From Alphaproteobacteria bacterium (GTDB lineage Bacteria; Pseudomonadota; Alphaproteobacteria; UBA2966): a stretch of DNA of 64,000 nucleotides. The DNA lies in contig JABIFY010000106.1 of the NCBI GenBank assembly GCA_018650465.1, positions 54,262 to 118,261 on the forward strand. The letters are read 5' to 3'. The position numbers and the translations under genes are program-made. The first letter of the stretch is position 1. Each line of letters begins with the position of its first letter. The notes beneath the pieces are model-generated. The model was not told the DNA's origin, made no database searches, and saw nothing but the letters and a program-made list of their open reading frames with translations. Below are positions 1-9,359 of the stretch, one piece after another.

Positions 1-423
1 TTCCCGGAAAATGATTTCACAAATCACACCAGTGCATCGATCACCGGAAATTTGTCGGTGGCACCGAAGGGACGACATGGCAACGTGCTGGAAAAATTAT
101 CCGGTGAAGTTGTCGTCGGTATCTATTTTCTCTCCTTAGCCGAATACTCTGTTCCCGCCGCCAGAGAGCAAGTCGAGAAACTTGACCCTGATTTCAGTCT
201 GGCTGGTGGCTTTGATACCTGTGCTGCCATGATCGGCTCGCCCGACTTGTTATTACGCAAGGATGGCTATCCACCCCTATTGTGGTTTGCAGGCCTTGAA
301 GGGGAAGAGCCGGACGTGAACTATCACATCGAAGCCTATGGCCATGACCTGACATTCAACAGGCGGTTCCACCTGGGAAATGCGGCTGAATATTGGGCCA
401 ATGGATTGGTTATAACGGGGTAA
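1..423 (+). CDS. 3' part of an unrecognised gene
   Basis: The reading frame is open from the first base of the window to a TAA at 421-423, giving 140 visible residues, so the gene starts upstream of the window. A TTG at 52 could be an internal start, but nothing favours it over continuation from upstream. The visible part is a soluble, acidic domain with no transmembrane segment and no motif I recognise. It is followed after 60 bp by a radical SAM gene on the same strand, so it may belong to the same accessory glycan-type locus. No function is proposed. Confidence 0.55.
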   Translation, partial: FPENDFTNHTSASITGNLSVAPKGRHGNVLEKLSGEVVVGIYFLSLAEYSVPAAREQVEKLDPDFSLAGGFDTCAAMIGSPDLLLRKDGYPPLLWFAGLEGEEPDVNYHIEAYGHDLTFNRRFHLGNAAEYWANGLVITG

Positions 424-483
424 GGTTTGATTTATCCATGATTGCTGATTGCAAGGAATTATTACCAATGGGGAATTGTTTTT

Positions 484-2205
484 ATGAATAATCAGGTTCA
501 GCAAAAACCGGTTCTTCTATTTTTGATTCCCATGTATGTGAGTTATTCATCATTTATAGAACCATTTGATAACGGTAGAAGTTATCAAAAGAAGGATGGA
601 AAATTCTATAACAGTCTTTCAACGGACATCCCCTTGGGGCCGATTTCCATCAGTGCCTATGTGAAACAGTTTGTTGATATCGACGTTCGGCAAATTGATT
701 TTAATGTCGAGCTCAACCACGTTGATGCATTTCCCTATGACAACTTTCGGGACTATTGCCTTGAGCATCTAAACGGCATTGATTTCAAGCCCGATATTGT
801 TGGCGTCTCCTCGCTGTTTTCACCCTCCATGTTCAATTTCCTCGACTGTGGAAGCGTGGCGAAAGAACTATGGCCCGAGGCGCTGGTTCTTGGTGGTGGC
901 AACATTCCAACCAACAGTTATGAATACATGTACAGCAATCTGGAATGTGACTATTTCGATGCACTTTGCTTCGGCGAAGGCGAAAAGCCGCTTAAAGATC
1001 TTCTGCTGGCTGAAGACAGGTCCAGCTATCTGGAAACTTCGGATTCATGGATTACCAAATCAAAATCAAAGCCTGAAAACCTGTTTATTCCAAAGCATGA
1101 TTTTATCGAAGATCTGGATGAAATTCCCTTCTTTGACTACGACCTGATCGATATTTCCAGAAATAGTGCCAATCCCGTTACAACCAGCTTCCACAGCATT
1201 GATAACAAAATCGGCTTTCACATCATGACATCGAGAGGCTGTCCGTATCTCTGTACATTTTGTGCCTCTCACAGAACTCATGGCCGAAAGATGCGCTACC
1301 ACAGTGTTGAGCGGGTAAGGCAAGACCTGACACGTCTGTGCCAGCAATATGACGCGACTCAGGTCATTTTTCAGGATGACCACCTGATGAGTGACAAGGC
1401 CAGGGTTTGCGAATTGCTGGATATTGTCAAAGAATTGAAGCTGGATTCCCTGTACCAGAATGGCTTGACACTTTACGCCCTGGACCGGCCCATGCTCGAG
1501 GCATTTTTTAATGCAGGCGTGCGGCACCTGGTTTTGCCGGTTGAATCGGGCAGCGAAAAAGTTCTCAAGGAACAGATGAGAAAGCCGCTAAAATTTGGCA
1601 TCTCCGAAAGGGTTGCTGAGGATTGTCGGGACTTGGGGATTTACACCAATACAAATATTCTGATCGGCATGCCGGGTGAAACAAAGGCTGATATCGAGGA
1701 AGCCAGGCTTAACCTGAGAAGAATTAAAACCAACTGGTTCAATGTGGCCTGCGCAAGCCCGCTTGTTGGCAGCGAGATGTATGAGACCGCGTCTAGGAAA
1801 GGCTTTATTAGCGGTGACGTTATGGGGGCAGACTATCATCACGCTGTGATAAACACGGATGAGTTCTCTGCAGCCTATATCCAGAGAATGCAGTATATTT
1901 TCAATCTTGAGCTCAACTTTATTTACAATCAAGACGTTCTTTGCGGTGATTTTGAGATGGCCCTGAAGGGTTTTGAGAATGTTATTAAAGTGAGACCAGA
2001 TCACGCGTTTGCACATTACTTTGCGGCCAAGGCCTATTTTCAATTGGGAAACATTGAGCGATACAACGCCTGCCGGAACAAGAGCGAACACTTTGCGCAG
2101 CTACCATTCTGGAAGGATTGGATCGAGTATTTTCAGTTGCCGAATTTGGGGGAAGAAGTTTTTTCGACAGATAAAGCGTCGGCAGCCAGTGCAGCGCCGG
2201 TTTAA
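484..2205 (+). CDS. B12-binding-type radical SAM protein with C-terminal TPR-like segment
   Basis: This 573-aa protein has an N-terminal cobalamin-binding-type Rossmann region (about residues 1-200) and a radical SAM core with Cys253-x3-Cys257-x2-Cys260 in the context SRGCPYLCTFC, which would bind a 4Fe-4S cluster. The last ~90 residues contain one TPR-like helix pair. Proteins of this architecture do radical methylations or rearrangements; the substrate cannot be read from sequence. The ATG at 484 is preferred to an upstream TTG at 442 because a GGGGA stretch lies about 8 bases before it. The next gene (2225-3481) is convergent, 19 bp away. Confidence 0.8.
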   Translation: MNNQVQQKPVLLFLIPMYVSYSSFIEPFDNGRSYQKKDGKFYNSLSTDIPLGPISISAYVKQFVDIDVRQIDFNVELNHVDAFPYDNFRDYCLEHLNGIDFKPDIVGVSSLFSPSMFNFLDCGSVAKELWPEALVLGGGNIPTNSYEYMYSNLECDYFDALCFGEGEKPLKDLLLAEDRSSYLETSDSWITKSKSKPENLFIPKHDFIEDLDEIPFFDYDLIDISRNSANPVTTSFHSIDNKIGFHIMTSRGCPYLCTFCASHRTHGRKMRYHSVERVRQDLTRLCQQYDATQVIFQDDHLMSDKARVCELLDIVKELKLDSLYQNGLTLYALDRPMLEAFFNAGVRHLVLPVESGSEKVLKEQMRKPLKFGISERVAEDCRDLGIYTNTNILIGMPGETKADIEEARLNLRRIKTNWFNVACASPLVGSEMYETASRKGFISGDVMGADYHHAVINTDEFSAAYIQRMQYIFNLELNFIYNQDVLCGDFEMALKGFENVIKVRPDHAFAHYFAAKAYFQLGNIERYNACRNKSEHFAQLPFWKDWIEYFQLPNLGEEVFSTDKASAASAAPV

Positions 2206-2224
2206 GGTGATGACACAGAAATAA

Positions 2225-3481
2225 TCAACGTCGACGTTGGTAGGACAATGGAGCGGAGGTCTGGATGCCGGGTGTTATCTTTGGGTCTTCCAGAAACCGG
2301 CCCACGCAATAGTCACAGGCGCCCAACTGATCTTTGTCAAAAACAAAATCCCGAATAATTGACTTAAGCGTTTTTGCATTTTCCTGATTGCTGGCAAACC
2401 CCGCAATGTCGACATAGTCGCTTTCATCTTTTGGAACGGCTTTTAGACGATCAACATGTGCCGAAAATGGACAGCGATAAAATTTACCATCCAGTATCGT
2501 AAACAAGTTTTTCGCGCAGCAACGCTTATACACATCTTTCTGCTCGTCCACGCTTCTGTGTTGCGGGCCGATGGCGGCACAATCGGTCCAATTCTGCGCT
2601 TTGGCTGCATAATAGGTAATTTTGTTCTCGTCCAGGATCTGTTTTAGCTGGTCGATGTTTCGAGACAATGCCTCATAGTCGGTCACAATCAGCACGATCT
2701 TTGCGTTCATAAGTGCTTTGAGGACATCTCCCTTGGGAACGATTGTGCCATTGGTGTAGATGACAACCTTTTTGATTTTTTCGTGGGCAGACAAGTGGGT
2801 CAGGACAAGATCAATTCGCTTGTTCATGAATGGCTCTCCACCGATTACACGAAATTCATTGACCTCGTCGACTTCATTCAAAAATGAATCAACTGTCATG
2901 ATCAAGCTGGCGGAATCGTAATTTATTGGCGTCTCATAATATTGCATCAAGTTTGAGCAATCCTGGCATTTAAGAGAGCAGCGCTCGGTAATGACAAGGT
3001 CGACACTGCGCAAGAATATTTTGTCAGGCGTCAGATAGCTCTCATGACAAAGAATGCAAGTCGACACAGAATATTCGAGAAATTCCAATGGTCCCTTACA
3101 GGCATGTTCGCTGATATCGATCCCCTTCAGTAACAAGCCTCCAGCGATCCAGTTTTCATAACCCAGTTCAGACAACTGAAGGACGACGTCGCCAATATCA
3201 GCCGCTGCGATGATAAAACAAGCGTCGGAATAACGGTTGACTAGTTCGCTGGCAGGAATGACTTCGCATCCCGGCAGGTCAAGTTTTGATTTGTCTCCGT
3301 TGTTGTCACAGATGCAGGCAATACTAATGCCGACACTTGTGCAAAAGTTGAGCAAAACCTGGCCTGCGAAGCCGGCACCAAAAATCACAACCGGCGACTC
3401 CTGTTCTCGCAGGTCATCCAGAGACTGAACGGGTGGCGTGTTGACGGGATATTTATCCATAACGTTTTCGGGCCTTGTCAT
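2225..3481 (-). CDS. Radical SAM protein with N-terminal Rossmann-like domain
   Basis: The 418-aa product starts with a nucleotide-binding-like Rossmann segment (GAGFAG near residue 36, to about 115) fused to a radical SAM core with Cys168-x3-Cys172-x2-Cys175 and a GGEP motif. Late cysteines around residues 310-395 resemble a SPASM/twitch auxiliary cluster region. A similar Rossmann-like domain ends the radical SAM protein at 4549-6393, so the two probably act on related substrates (inference). The start overlaps the upstream glycosyltransferase by 29 bp; a second Met eight codons in would cut the overlap to about 8 bp and is an equally good start. Last gene of a three-gene minus-strand operon. 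Confidence 0.75.
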   Translation of the reverse strand: MTRPENVMDKYPVNTPPVQSLDDLREQESPVVIFGAGFAGQVLLNFCTSVGISIACICDNNGDKSKLDLPGCEVIPASELVNRYSDACFIIAAADIGDVVLQLSELGYENWIAGGLLLKGIDISEHACKGPLEFLEYSVSTCILCHESYLTPDKIFLRSVDLVITERCSLKCQDCSNLMQYYETPINYDSASLIMTVDSFLNEVDEVNEFRVIGGEPFMNKRIDLVLTHLSAHEKIKKVVIYTNGTIVPKGDVLKALMNAKIVLIVTDYEALSRNIDQLKQILDENKITYYAAKAQNWTDCAAIGPQHRSVDEQKDVYKRCCAKNLFTILDGKFYRCPFSAHVDRLKAVPKDESDYVDIAGFASNQENAKTLKSIIRDFVFDKDQLGACDYCVGRFLEDPKITPGIQTSAPLSYQRRR

Positions 3482-4592
3482 AACAGACCAGCAGTAATGG
3501 CAAAGTCAGTTGATAGCGTATGAGACGCGGGATCATGGCGCTTTCACCCGGTCTGGAAGAATAATGTTTTAGACCATCAGAAATAGCGCTGCGCCTGATC
3601 AGGCCATGGACAAATTTATATATCGTAAAAAAGTTACTGGTTTTGAGGCTGCCACAGAGCCTGATCAACTGAATAACCGTGTAGGCAATGCGGGCATTGC
3701 CACATCTCTGCTCGATTTGAAGCGTATCTGTATCTGTATTTTCCAGGTAGTGCTGGACGCTGGCCAGCGCCTTTAGAAAGCCGAACAGCACCGCAGGGTT
3801 TTTGCCGAATGAAGATGTTGCTGAAGTATTGAGGGGATGCAACAGGTGGTGAACAACCGGAGACGCAACGTAAGCCAGCGAATTGGCGAACACCAGAGTG
3901 TCAAAGTTGTAAGATACGTCCTCAAAGGCTGACAGCCCTTCGTCGAAAACCACGCCCGCTTTATGCAACATCGATGATCTGAATAAACGACCCCATGAGT
4001 ATACAAACAAGGGATGTTTATTGGGTTGGTTCAGGTAGGTGATAACATAATCGCGCAAATCAGCCCGCCCGAGTACACGGTCGTCTGGAAAAACCAGTGT
4101 TGGTGATGAGGGCTTGCCCTCGCCATCCAAAAAAGTCGTGAAACCACCGACTGTTATATCCGCCCCGGTTTCGTGTGCAATTTTGTAAAGCGACGCGAGC
4201 GCGTTCTCTGCGAGAATATCATCAGCATCCGCAAATATTACGAACTCGCCGCGTGCCATTTTGAAACCCAGATTACGGGCAGCTGAAACACCATTGTTCT
4301 CGCAGCGCAAAATAGTTATGCGTGGATCTGCGGACCACTTTTCAAGTATTGCGCCAGATTGGTCTGTAGAGCCATCGTTGACAAAGATGATTTGCAGTTT
4401 TTCATGGGTTTGCCCGGTCAGGCTGGATATGCATTCATCGAGCCAAGGTGCCGCATTATAGACAGGTACAATAACACTGATAGCACCTGGGGTCTGGCTT
4501 GCAATATTGCTGTCGTCAACCAAAATATCGTTTCCTTGGGGGGCTGGCTTATTCGGCTGCAATCCGGGATTCGTCAAAGCCGACAAGCTCAC
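3453..4592 (-). CDS. Family 2 glycosyltransferase
   Basis: The 379-aa protein has a GT-A fold glycosyltransferase domain at about residues 38-230: the start signature SVIVPVYNAA, the NDGSTD motif, and an ADADD metal/nucleotide-binding DxD motif following RGEFVIF. It would transfer a sugar from a nucleotide donor to a glycan acceptor at the inner membrane face; donor and acceptor cannot be told. It overlaps the upstream radical SAM gene by 44 bp and the downstream one by up to 29 bp, so the three are co-translated. The first ~37 residues are low-complexity and may not all be translated. Confidence 0.85.
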   Translation of the reverse strand: MSLSALTNPGLQPNKPAPQGNDILVDDSNIASQTPGAISVIVPVYNAAPWLDECISSLTGQTHEKLQIIFVNDGSTDQSGAILEKWSADPRITILRCENNGVSAARNLGFKMARGEFVIFADADDILAENALASLYKIAHETGADITVGGFTTFLDGEGKPSSPTLVFPDDRVLGRADLRDYVITYLNQPNKHPLFVYSWGRLFRSSMLHKAGVVFDEGLSAFEDVSYNFDTLVFANSLAYVASPVVHHLLHPLNTSATSSFGKNPAVLFGFLKALASVQHYLENTDTDTLQIEQRCGNARIAYTVIQLIRLCGSLKTSNFFTIYKFVHGLIRRSAISDGLKHYSSRPGESAMIPRLIRYQLTLPLLLVCYDKARKRYG

Positions 4593-6393
4593 AGATGTCC
4601 AGAATTTTTGTTACGCCGCGGTGGTTTTCAAGAATCTGATAAGAAATCTGGGTAATATGTGATGGCACGGCAATGATTACGACAGGCACATTGTTGTCTT
4701 CAAGAATCGAGGGGGCACAGATGTTTTTGCCATAAAAATCCATCGTCCGCTTGCTCTCCGAAATATCGATTGGATAGACGTCGGGACCCGCAAAAATGCT
4801 GTCATTCTTGAACAGGTCCATGGCGGAAATCGTCATGCCCCAGATCGCAATCTTGCCGTATTGTTTGACAAGAGAAGAGACATTGCGATCAAGGTTTTCC
4901 CGCAACTGCGGTGGCAATGGAATATGGAATTTCTGCTGGCAATGATCACAGGAGATATAGTCGATAGCGAAGAGCTTGACATCTTCCCAAGTGCAGTCGC
5001 CACCACAGGTCGGGCAAGTAGCGGAGATCGTTTCCCGACCCATCCGATCGTCCAGGCTATGTAGTTCTACGGCTTCCAACTGACCTGCGGCTTCGGTTGA
5101 ATCTGATATCTCCCGTGCCAACAGCGCTAATTCCTGGTCTGTCATCTTTGAAATGTTGATCTGGGGGCAGCCGTCTTTAAGGTATTGTACCTTATCCTTG
5201 ATCAGTCCGTTCTCACAGGCATTGCGATAGACGGCGGAACCCGGGAAAGGTTTGATCAGCGTCAGATGGACCAGGTATTCTGGATGATCGTGCCACCATT
5301 TCATTGTTTTGGCGGCACTTTCAGCGGTTTCTTCCACATCACCGAAGATAAAGCAGCCATAGGAAGATATGCCCTGATCCATGACTTCTTTCAGGACGCG
5401 TTCCGTTTTTGCCATCGTCAAGCCTTTGCGCATGCTCTTGAGGATCGCGTCGTCGGCACTTTCCAGGCCAAAGAACATAACGTCCAGACCGCCCTTTTTC
5501 ATAATTGGCAGCAAACCAGGCTTGACGATGTTGATGGCGAAATCTGCGTGCCACGGAATACCATAAGGGCCCATCCGTTCACTGAAAGCCTTGGCGTCTT
5601 CGTATTTGGGCGCAAATAACTCGTCTGCCATTGATATGTATTCAATGTTGAAATTCTCGACCAGGTAATCAAGCTCTCCAAAGAAGTCATCAAGCGAGCG
5701 ACGACGATATTTGTGACCAATGGAATGAAAGCAAAATGTACAACTGTAGGGGCAAGACCGACTGCCCAACATTGGCACCATTTGTGTTGCGCTCAGGCCA
5801 CCGAAACTTGAAGGGGGCGTCGCAAGATATTTATCCAGCTGAAATCCCTCATAGTCAGGCCAGGGAATTGTATCAATATCTTCAATATCGTCTCTGGTTG
5901 CTGTTTTCGTGAAAGTGTCGCCGTCTTTAATGATCAGCCCGTCGACGGCAAATATATCGGTTACATCTTCCAGGCATTGGGCAAACTCGACGACTGTTGC
6001 CTCACCTTCACCAATCACCCCGTAATCAGCGTATTCCAGTGCTTCCATCGCGACATTGGGATCGGCAGAAATTAAACCGCCACCAACGACGGTGAGAATA
6101 TCGCTATCAAGTTTTTTCACGACTTCAATAACATGTTTGACGAGGTGATATTGCGGCGATAATCCACCAGTACCAACAATGTTGATGTTATGCTGTTTGA
6201 TCGCCTCTTCAATAACTGTGCTGACTTTGCCTTTCGTATGATTAAGGTTCAGCGTATGAACATTGAAACCTGCATGTTTCAGGCTCGAAGAAATGTAAGC
6301 CATGCCGAGGGGAAAAACGTAACCGTCACCAACTGTTTGCACCAGACGCGGCATGATGAGCAAAAACTCAAGTTTGTTCCCGAAAACAGCCAT
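4549..6393 (-). CDS. B12-binding-type radical SAM protein with zinc ribbon and C-terminal Rossmann domain
   Basis: The 614-aa product has a cobalamin-binding-type N-terminal domain (about 1-170), a radical SAM core with Cys214-x3-Cys218-x2-Cys221, a zinc-ribbon-like insert (Cys460, Cys463, Cys482, Cys485), and a C-terminal Rossmann-like domain from about 505 to the end (KIAIWGMTISAM). No DxHxxG cobalamin motif is visible. This four-part fusion is unusual; the C-terminal domain resembles those attached to sugar C-methyltransferases, which suggests but does not prove a carbohydrate substrate. The ATG at 6393 is preceded by AGGAAA. First gene of the minus-strand operon, divergent from the gene at 6696. 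Confidence 0.78.
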   Translation of the reverse strand: MAVFGNKLEFLLIMPRLVQTVGDGYVFPLGMAYISSSLKHAGFNVHTLNLNHTKGKVSTVIEEAIKQHNINIVGTGGLSPQYHLVKHVIEVVKKLDSDILTVVGGGLISADPNVAMEALEYADYGVIGEGEATVVEFAQCLEDVTDIFAVDGLIIKDGDTFTKTATRDDIEDIDTIPWPDYEGFQLDKYLATPPSSFGGLSATQMVPMLGSRSCPYSCTFCFHSIGHKYRRRSLDDFFGELDYLVENFNIEYISMADELFAPKYEDAKAFSERMGPYGIPWHADFAINIVKPGLLPIMKKGGLDVMFFGLESADDAILKSMRKGLTMAKTERVLKEVMDQGISSYGCFIFGDVEETAESAAKTMKWWHDHPEYLVHLTLIKPFPGSAVYRNACENGLIKDKVQYLKDGCPQINISKMTDQELALLAREISDSTEAAGQLEAVELHSLDDRMGRETISATCPTCGGDCTWEDVKLFAIDYISCDHCQQKFHIPLPPQLRENLDRNVSSLVKQYGKIAIWGMTISAMDLFKNDSIFAGPDVYPIDISESKRTMDFYGKNICAPSILEDNNVPVVIIAVPSHITQISYQILENHRGVTKILDICELVGFDESRIAAE

Positions 6394-6695
6394 TGCATTT
6401 CCTGACGTTAATGTTCGAATGATTATAGGGTAATTATCATGCCAGTCTTTAAATAACCGTGAATCGCGATCTGTAATCGGGTAGAATAGCAGGGCAAATG
6501 ATCCCGTATTTGGTCATTCAAATTGACCCTGGAAGTTTCAATTTGCCAGTGCAGACCCCTCCAGTTTACATGACCGTCATTCCCTATAATGTTTTGTAAA
6601 GAAACCGGGTATAAGAGTAACCTGGACAATGAGACTACGGTTTGTTTGATGCGAAATGTTTTGTGTAATGTCAGTTTTTGGGGGCAAAACGGTCT
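6394..6695. other. Divergent intergenic region
   Basis: This 302-bp gap separates two divergently transcribed genes and must hold promoters for both. It is AT-rich close to each start. I see no convincing -35/-10 pair, sigma-54 site or long palindrome in it, and no small gene with a ribosome binding site. Confidence 0.5.
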
Positions 6696-7883
6696 ATGGC
6701 CAAAACCAAGTTAATTCTTTTTCATTCCGGTCACGAAAATGATCTGATTATGGAGGAGGCGTTTACAATTCTGTTTCGCGAGAAAGGCATTGAAATAGTA
6801 GCGCTGAATGGCGCGAGTGCAGAATCGGCCAGCAACCTTTTGGAGGTTGTTCAAGACTCCCCGGAAGATTTTATTGCAGTTGTTGGGCTTGGGGCCTACA
6901 TTTTCAAATTTTTTGATGGTGAGGCGCCAGCGATACACCGCACATTGAATATCCCCCTGGTCATATTTATCATGGATCATCCGGGATACAGTATGATTGA
7001 AATGCCGGAGGGGATTGAAGACGCCCTGTATATAACGGGTTGCGAAGACCATGAAGCCTATTGGCGGAAGCACAGGCCTCTCGACAAAAATGTCATCACA
7101 GTGAAAAATATTGCGTGGGCAAATACAGCTGAGTCTCTGTCTCCCGATTTAGAAAGTTTCCTAAAAAGAGATCCCATCATTTTTGCGCCGGTAAACCTGA
7201 GCATGGCGGGATTATCGACTGAAAACTGGTGGGCATATGTTGAGCAACAGCACGAACCGGTGCTGTCGGTTATTAAAGATTCTTTTGCTCTGGTCGTTCA
7301 GAATTTCAATATGTGTGTGGATGATGCTATTGATGAAATTCTGTTTGATAAATCGATTGAACTGGAATTACTGCAACGGGTAGAAGCGTCTCGATGCGTA
7401 GATGGCTTAACCAAGATGTGGCGTCGAAATTTTGTGATTGGCAGTCTGATTGATCTTCCCATCGTGGTCTCAACAGACTATGTGCCAGAACAGTTTTTGG
7501 GTAAATATGCCGATAAATTCATTCAGACTTCGGGGTATATGACAGTTGAGCTTATGTCAAAAGTACAGTTTCTAATCAATATTCCGCCACCCAGACCAAA
7601 AATGGTCCATGACCGAATAGGCAAATGCATCGATGCCGGGGCTGTTTTGTTGACTGAACCAACCAGCGGAATCCAGGAAATCCTTAAAGAAGACAGGGAT
7701 TATATCGGCTACACCTATAATGCCGACTCGCTCCGTGAAACTGTCACTCATGCGTTGAATAACCCGGCTGATGCATATGAAATGACAATCTCGGCAAAAA
7801 AACAATGGGACGAGAAAGTCGGTGATGGATCTGCAATCAAAGTGCTTTTGGAAGCTATTGCTGATATGCCGAAAGCAAGTTAG
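6696..7883 (+). CDS. CgeB-like putative glycosyltransferase
   Basis: The 395-aa product has two Rossmann-like halves. The C-terminal half ends in a pattern typical of GT-B glycosyltransferases of the CgeB/spore-maturation type: a region around DRIGKCIDAGAVLLTEPTSG, then a Tyr-rich strand, then the helix SLRETVTHALNN. The N-terminal half has an IFIMDHPG segment also seen in that group. The assignment rests on fold-level pattern only. The ATG at 6696 is chosen over a TTG at 6678 because a GGGGG run lies about 11 bases upstream. It is monocistronic or leads into the aminotransferase-like gene 102 bp downstream. Confidence 0.5.
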   Translation: MAKTKLILFHSGHENDLIMEEAFTILFREKGIEIVALNGASAESASNLLEVVQDSPEDFIAVVGLGAYIFKFFDGEAPAIHRTLNIPLVIFIMDHPGYSMIEMPEGIEDALYITGCEDHEAYWRKHRPLDKNVITVKNIAWANTAESLSPDLESFLKRDPIIFAPVNLSMAGLSTENWWAYVEQQHEPVLSVIKDSFALVVQNFNMCVDDAIDEILFDKSIELELLQRVEASRCVDGLTKMWRRNFVIGSLIDLPIVVSTDYVPEQFLGKYADKFIQTSGYMTVELMSKVQFLINIPPPRPKMVHDRIGKCIDAGAVLLTEPTSGIQEILKEDRDYIGYTYNADSLRETVTHALNNPADAYEMTISAKKQWDEKVGDGSAIKVLLEAIADMPKAS

Positions 7884-7985
7884 TCGGGGCCGTGATCGTG
7901 GCTGATCATGCATTTGTCTCTGACAGAACTTGTTAACCAATTTCAGTTTACAATTAGTCTGGATTGACTGTGATTAAGAAGGACC

Positions 7986-9326
7986 ATGACGCGCGCTGTC
8001 GAATTACGTCATAAAATTCTGGAACTGGTGGAGGAATATGCGAAGGAAGCATTTCCTGAGCGCGGCTTCACGCCTGGCCGGGATGCGGTACCCGTCAGCG
8101 GTATGGTCTTTGGCAGCGAAGAGCTCACCAATCTTGTTGATGCCTCGCTCGATTTCTGGCTGACGACCGGACGTTTTAATGACGAATTCGAACTCAAGCT
8201 CGCCCAAACCATGGGCACGCGCCACGCCTTAACAACAAACTCAGGGTCCTCGGCAAATCTGGTCGCCGTGTCTGCGCTGACATCTCCTTTGCTGGGTGAC
8301 AGGGCATTGCGCCCTGGTGATGAAGTTATCACCTGTGCGACCGGCTTTCCGACAACCGTTAACCCCATAATACAAAATGGTTTGGTGCCGGTGTTTCTTG
8401 ATGTCGATATTCCAACTTACAATATGGATATGGCGGCCCTTGAGGCGGCGATTTCCCCTCGGACCCGTGCCATCGTATTGGCCCATACGTTGGGGAATCC
8501 CTTTGATCTGGCACGTGTGATGAAGGTGGCTGAACGTCACGGTCTGTTTGTTGTTGAAGATTGTTGCGACGCCTTTGGGGCGACTTACAATGATCAGAAT
8601 GTTGGAACTTTTGGGGATTTCTCAACGGCCAGTTTTTATCCGGCCCACCATATGACGACGGGTGAGGGCGGGGCTGTATTCACCAGTGGCCCAAAATACA
8701 AACGCATCGCTCGATCATTTCGGGACTGGGGGCGGGATTGCTGGTGTGACCCGGGTGCCGACAATACCTGCGGTAAGCGGTTTGAACATTCGCTGGGAGA
8801 TTTGCCAGCCGGATATGATCACAAATATACATTTTCTCATCTTGGTTACAATCTCAAGATGACGGATATGCAAGCGGCCGTCGGGCTGATTCAACTGACA
8901 CGGCTGGATGAATTTCATAACATTCGCCAAAGAAATTTTGACTATCTGACGGAGATACTGTCAGATTTTGAAGACTTCCTGGTGCTGCCCGAAGCAACTG
9001 AAAACAGCAAACCTTCGTGGTTTGGGTTTCCGCTGACATTACGCCAGGATGCACCTTTCGACCGAAACGAACTGATCAATTATTTTGAGGAAAATCGTAT
9101 CGCCACGCGCCTGCTTTTTGCCGGCAACCTGATACGCCAACCTTATATGATAGGTCAGGATTATCGGGTTATGGGTGATTTGGCAAAATCAGATCTGGTG
9201 ACGGGCAAGACCTTCTGGATAGGTTTGTATCCGAAGTTGAACACCGGGCATCTTGACTACGTTTATGACACCATGTCTGCATTTGTCCGCAACTTTGCAA
9301 ATCAAAACGCCCAAGCTTCAAATTAA
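7986..9326 (+). CDS. rfbH: RfbH-type PLP/[2Fe-2S] sugar-nucleotide 3-dehydrase (E1)
   Basis: This 446-aa DegT/StrS-fold protein matches the CDP-4-keto-6-deoxyglucose 3-dehydrase (E1) family. The usual PLP lysine is replaced by His221 in [12 protein letters not shown], as in E1, so it should dehydrate and not transaminate. Cys194, Cys252, Cys254 and Cys262 reproduce exactly the C-X57-C-X1-C-X7-C pattern that binds the E1 [2Fe-2S] cluster. Known E1 enzymes work with an E3 reductase to make 3,6-dideoxyhexoses; no E3, CDP-glucose 4,6-dehydratase or cytidylyltransferase for glucose is in this window, so they must lie elsewhere or the substrate differs. It sits between a CgeB-like gene and a convergent radical SAM gene. 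Confidence 0.92.
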   Translation: MTRAVELRHKILELVEEYAKEAFPERGFTPGRDAVPVSGMVFGSEELTNLVDASLDFWLTTGRFNDEFELKLAQTMGTRHALTTNSGSSANLVAVSALTSPLLGDRALRPGDEVITCATGFPTTVNPIIQNGLVPVFLDVDIPTYNMDMAALEAAISPRTRAIVLAHTLGNPFDLARVMKVAERHGLFVVEDCCDAFGATYNDQNVGTFGDFSTASFYPAHHMTTGEGGAVFTSGPKYKRIARSFRDWGRDCWCDPGADNTCGKRFEHSLGDLPAGYDHKYTFSHLGYNLKMTDMQAAVGLIQLTRLDEFHNIRQRNFDYLTEILSDFEDFLVLPEATENSKPSWFGFPLTLRQDAPFDRNELINYFEENRIATRLLFAGNLIRQPYMIGQDYRVMGDLAKSDLVTGKTFWIGLYPKLNTGHLDYVYDTMSAFVRNFANQNAQASN

Positions 9327-9359
9327 TCTTCTGTTTTCCGGCCAGATTTCGACGCCAGT

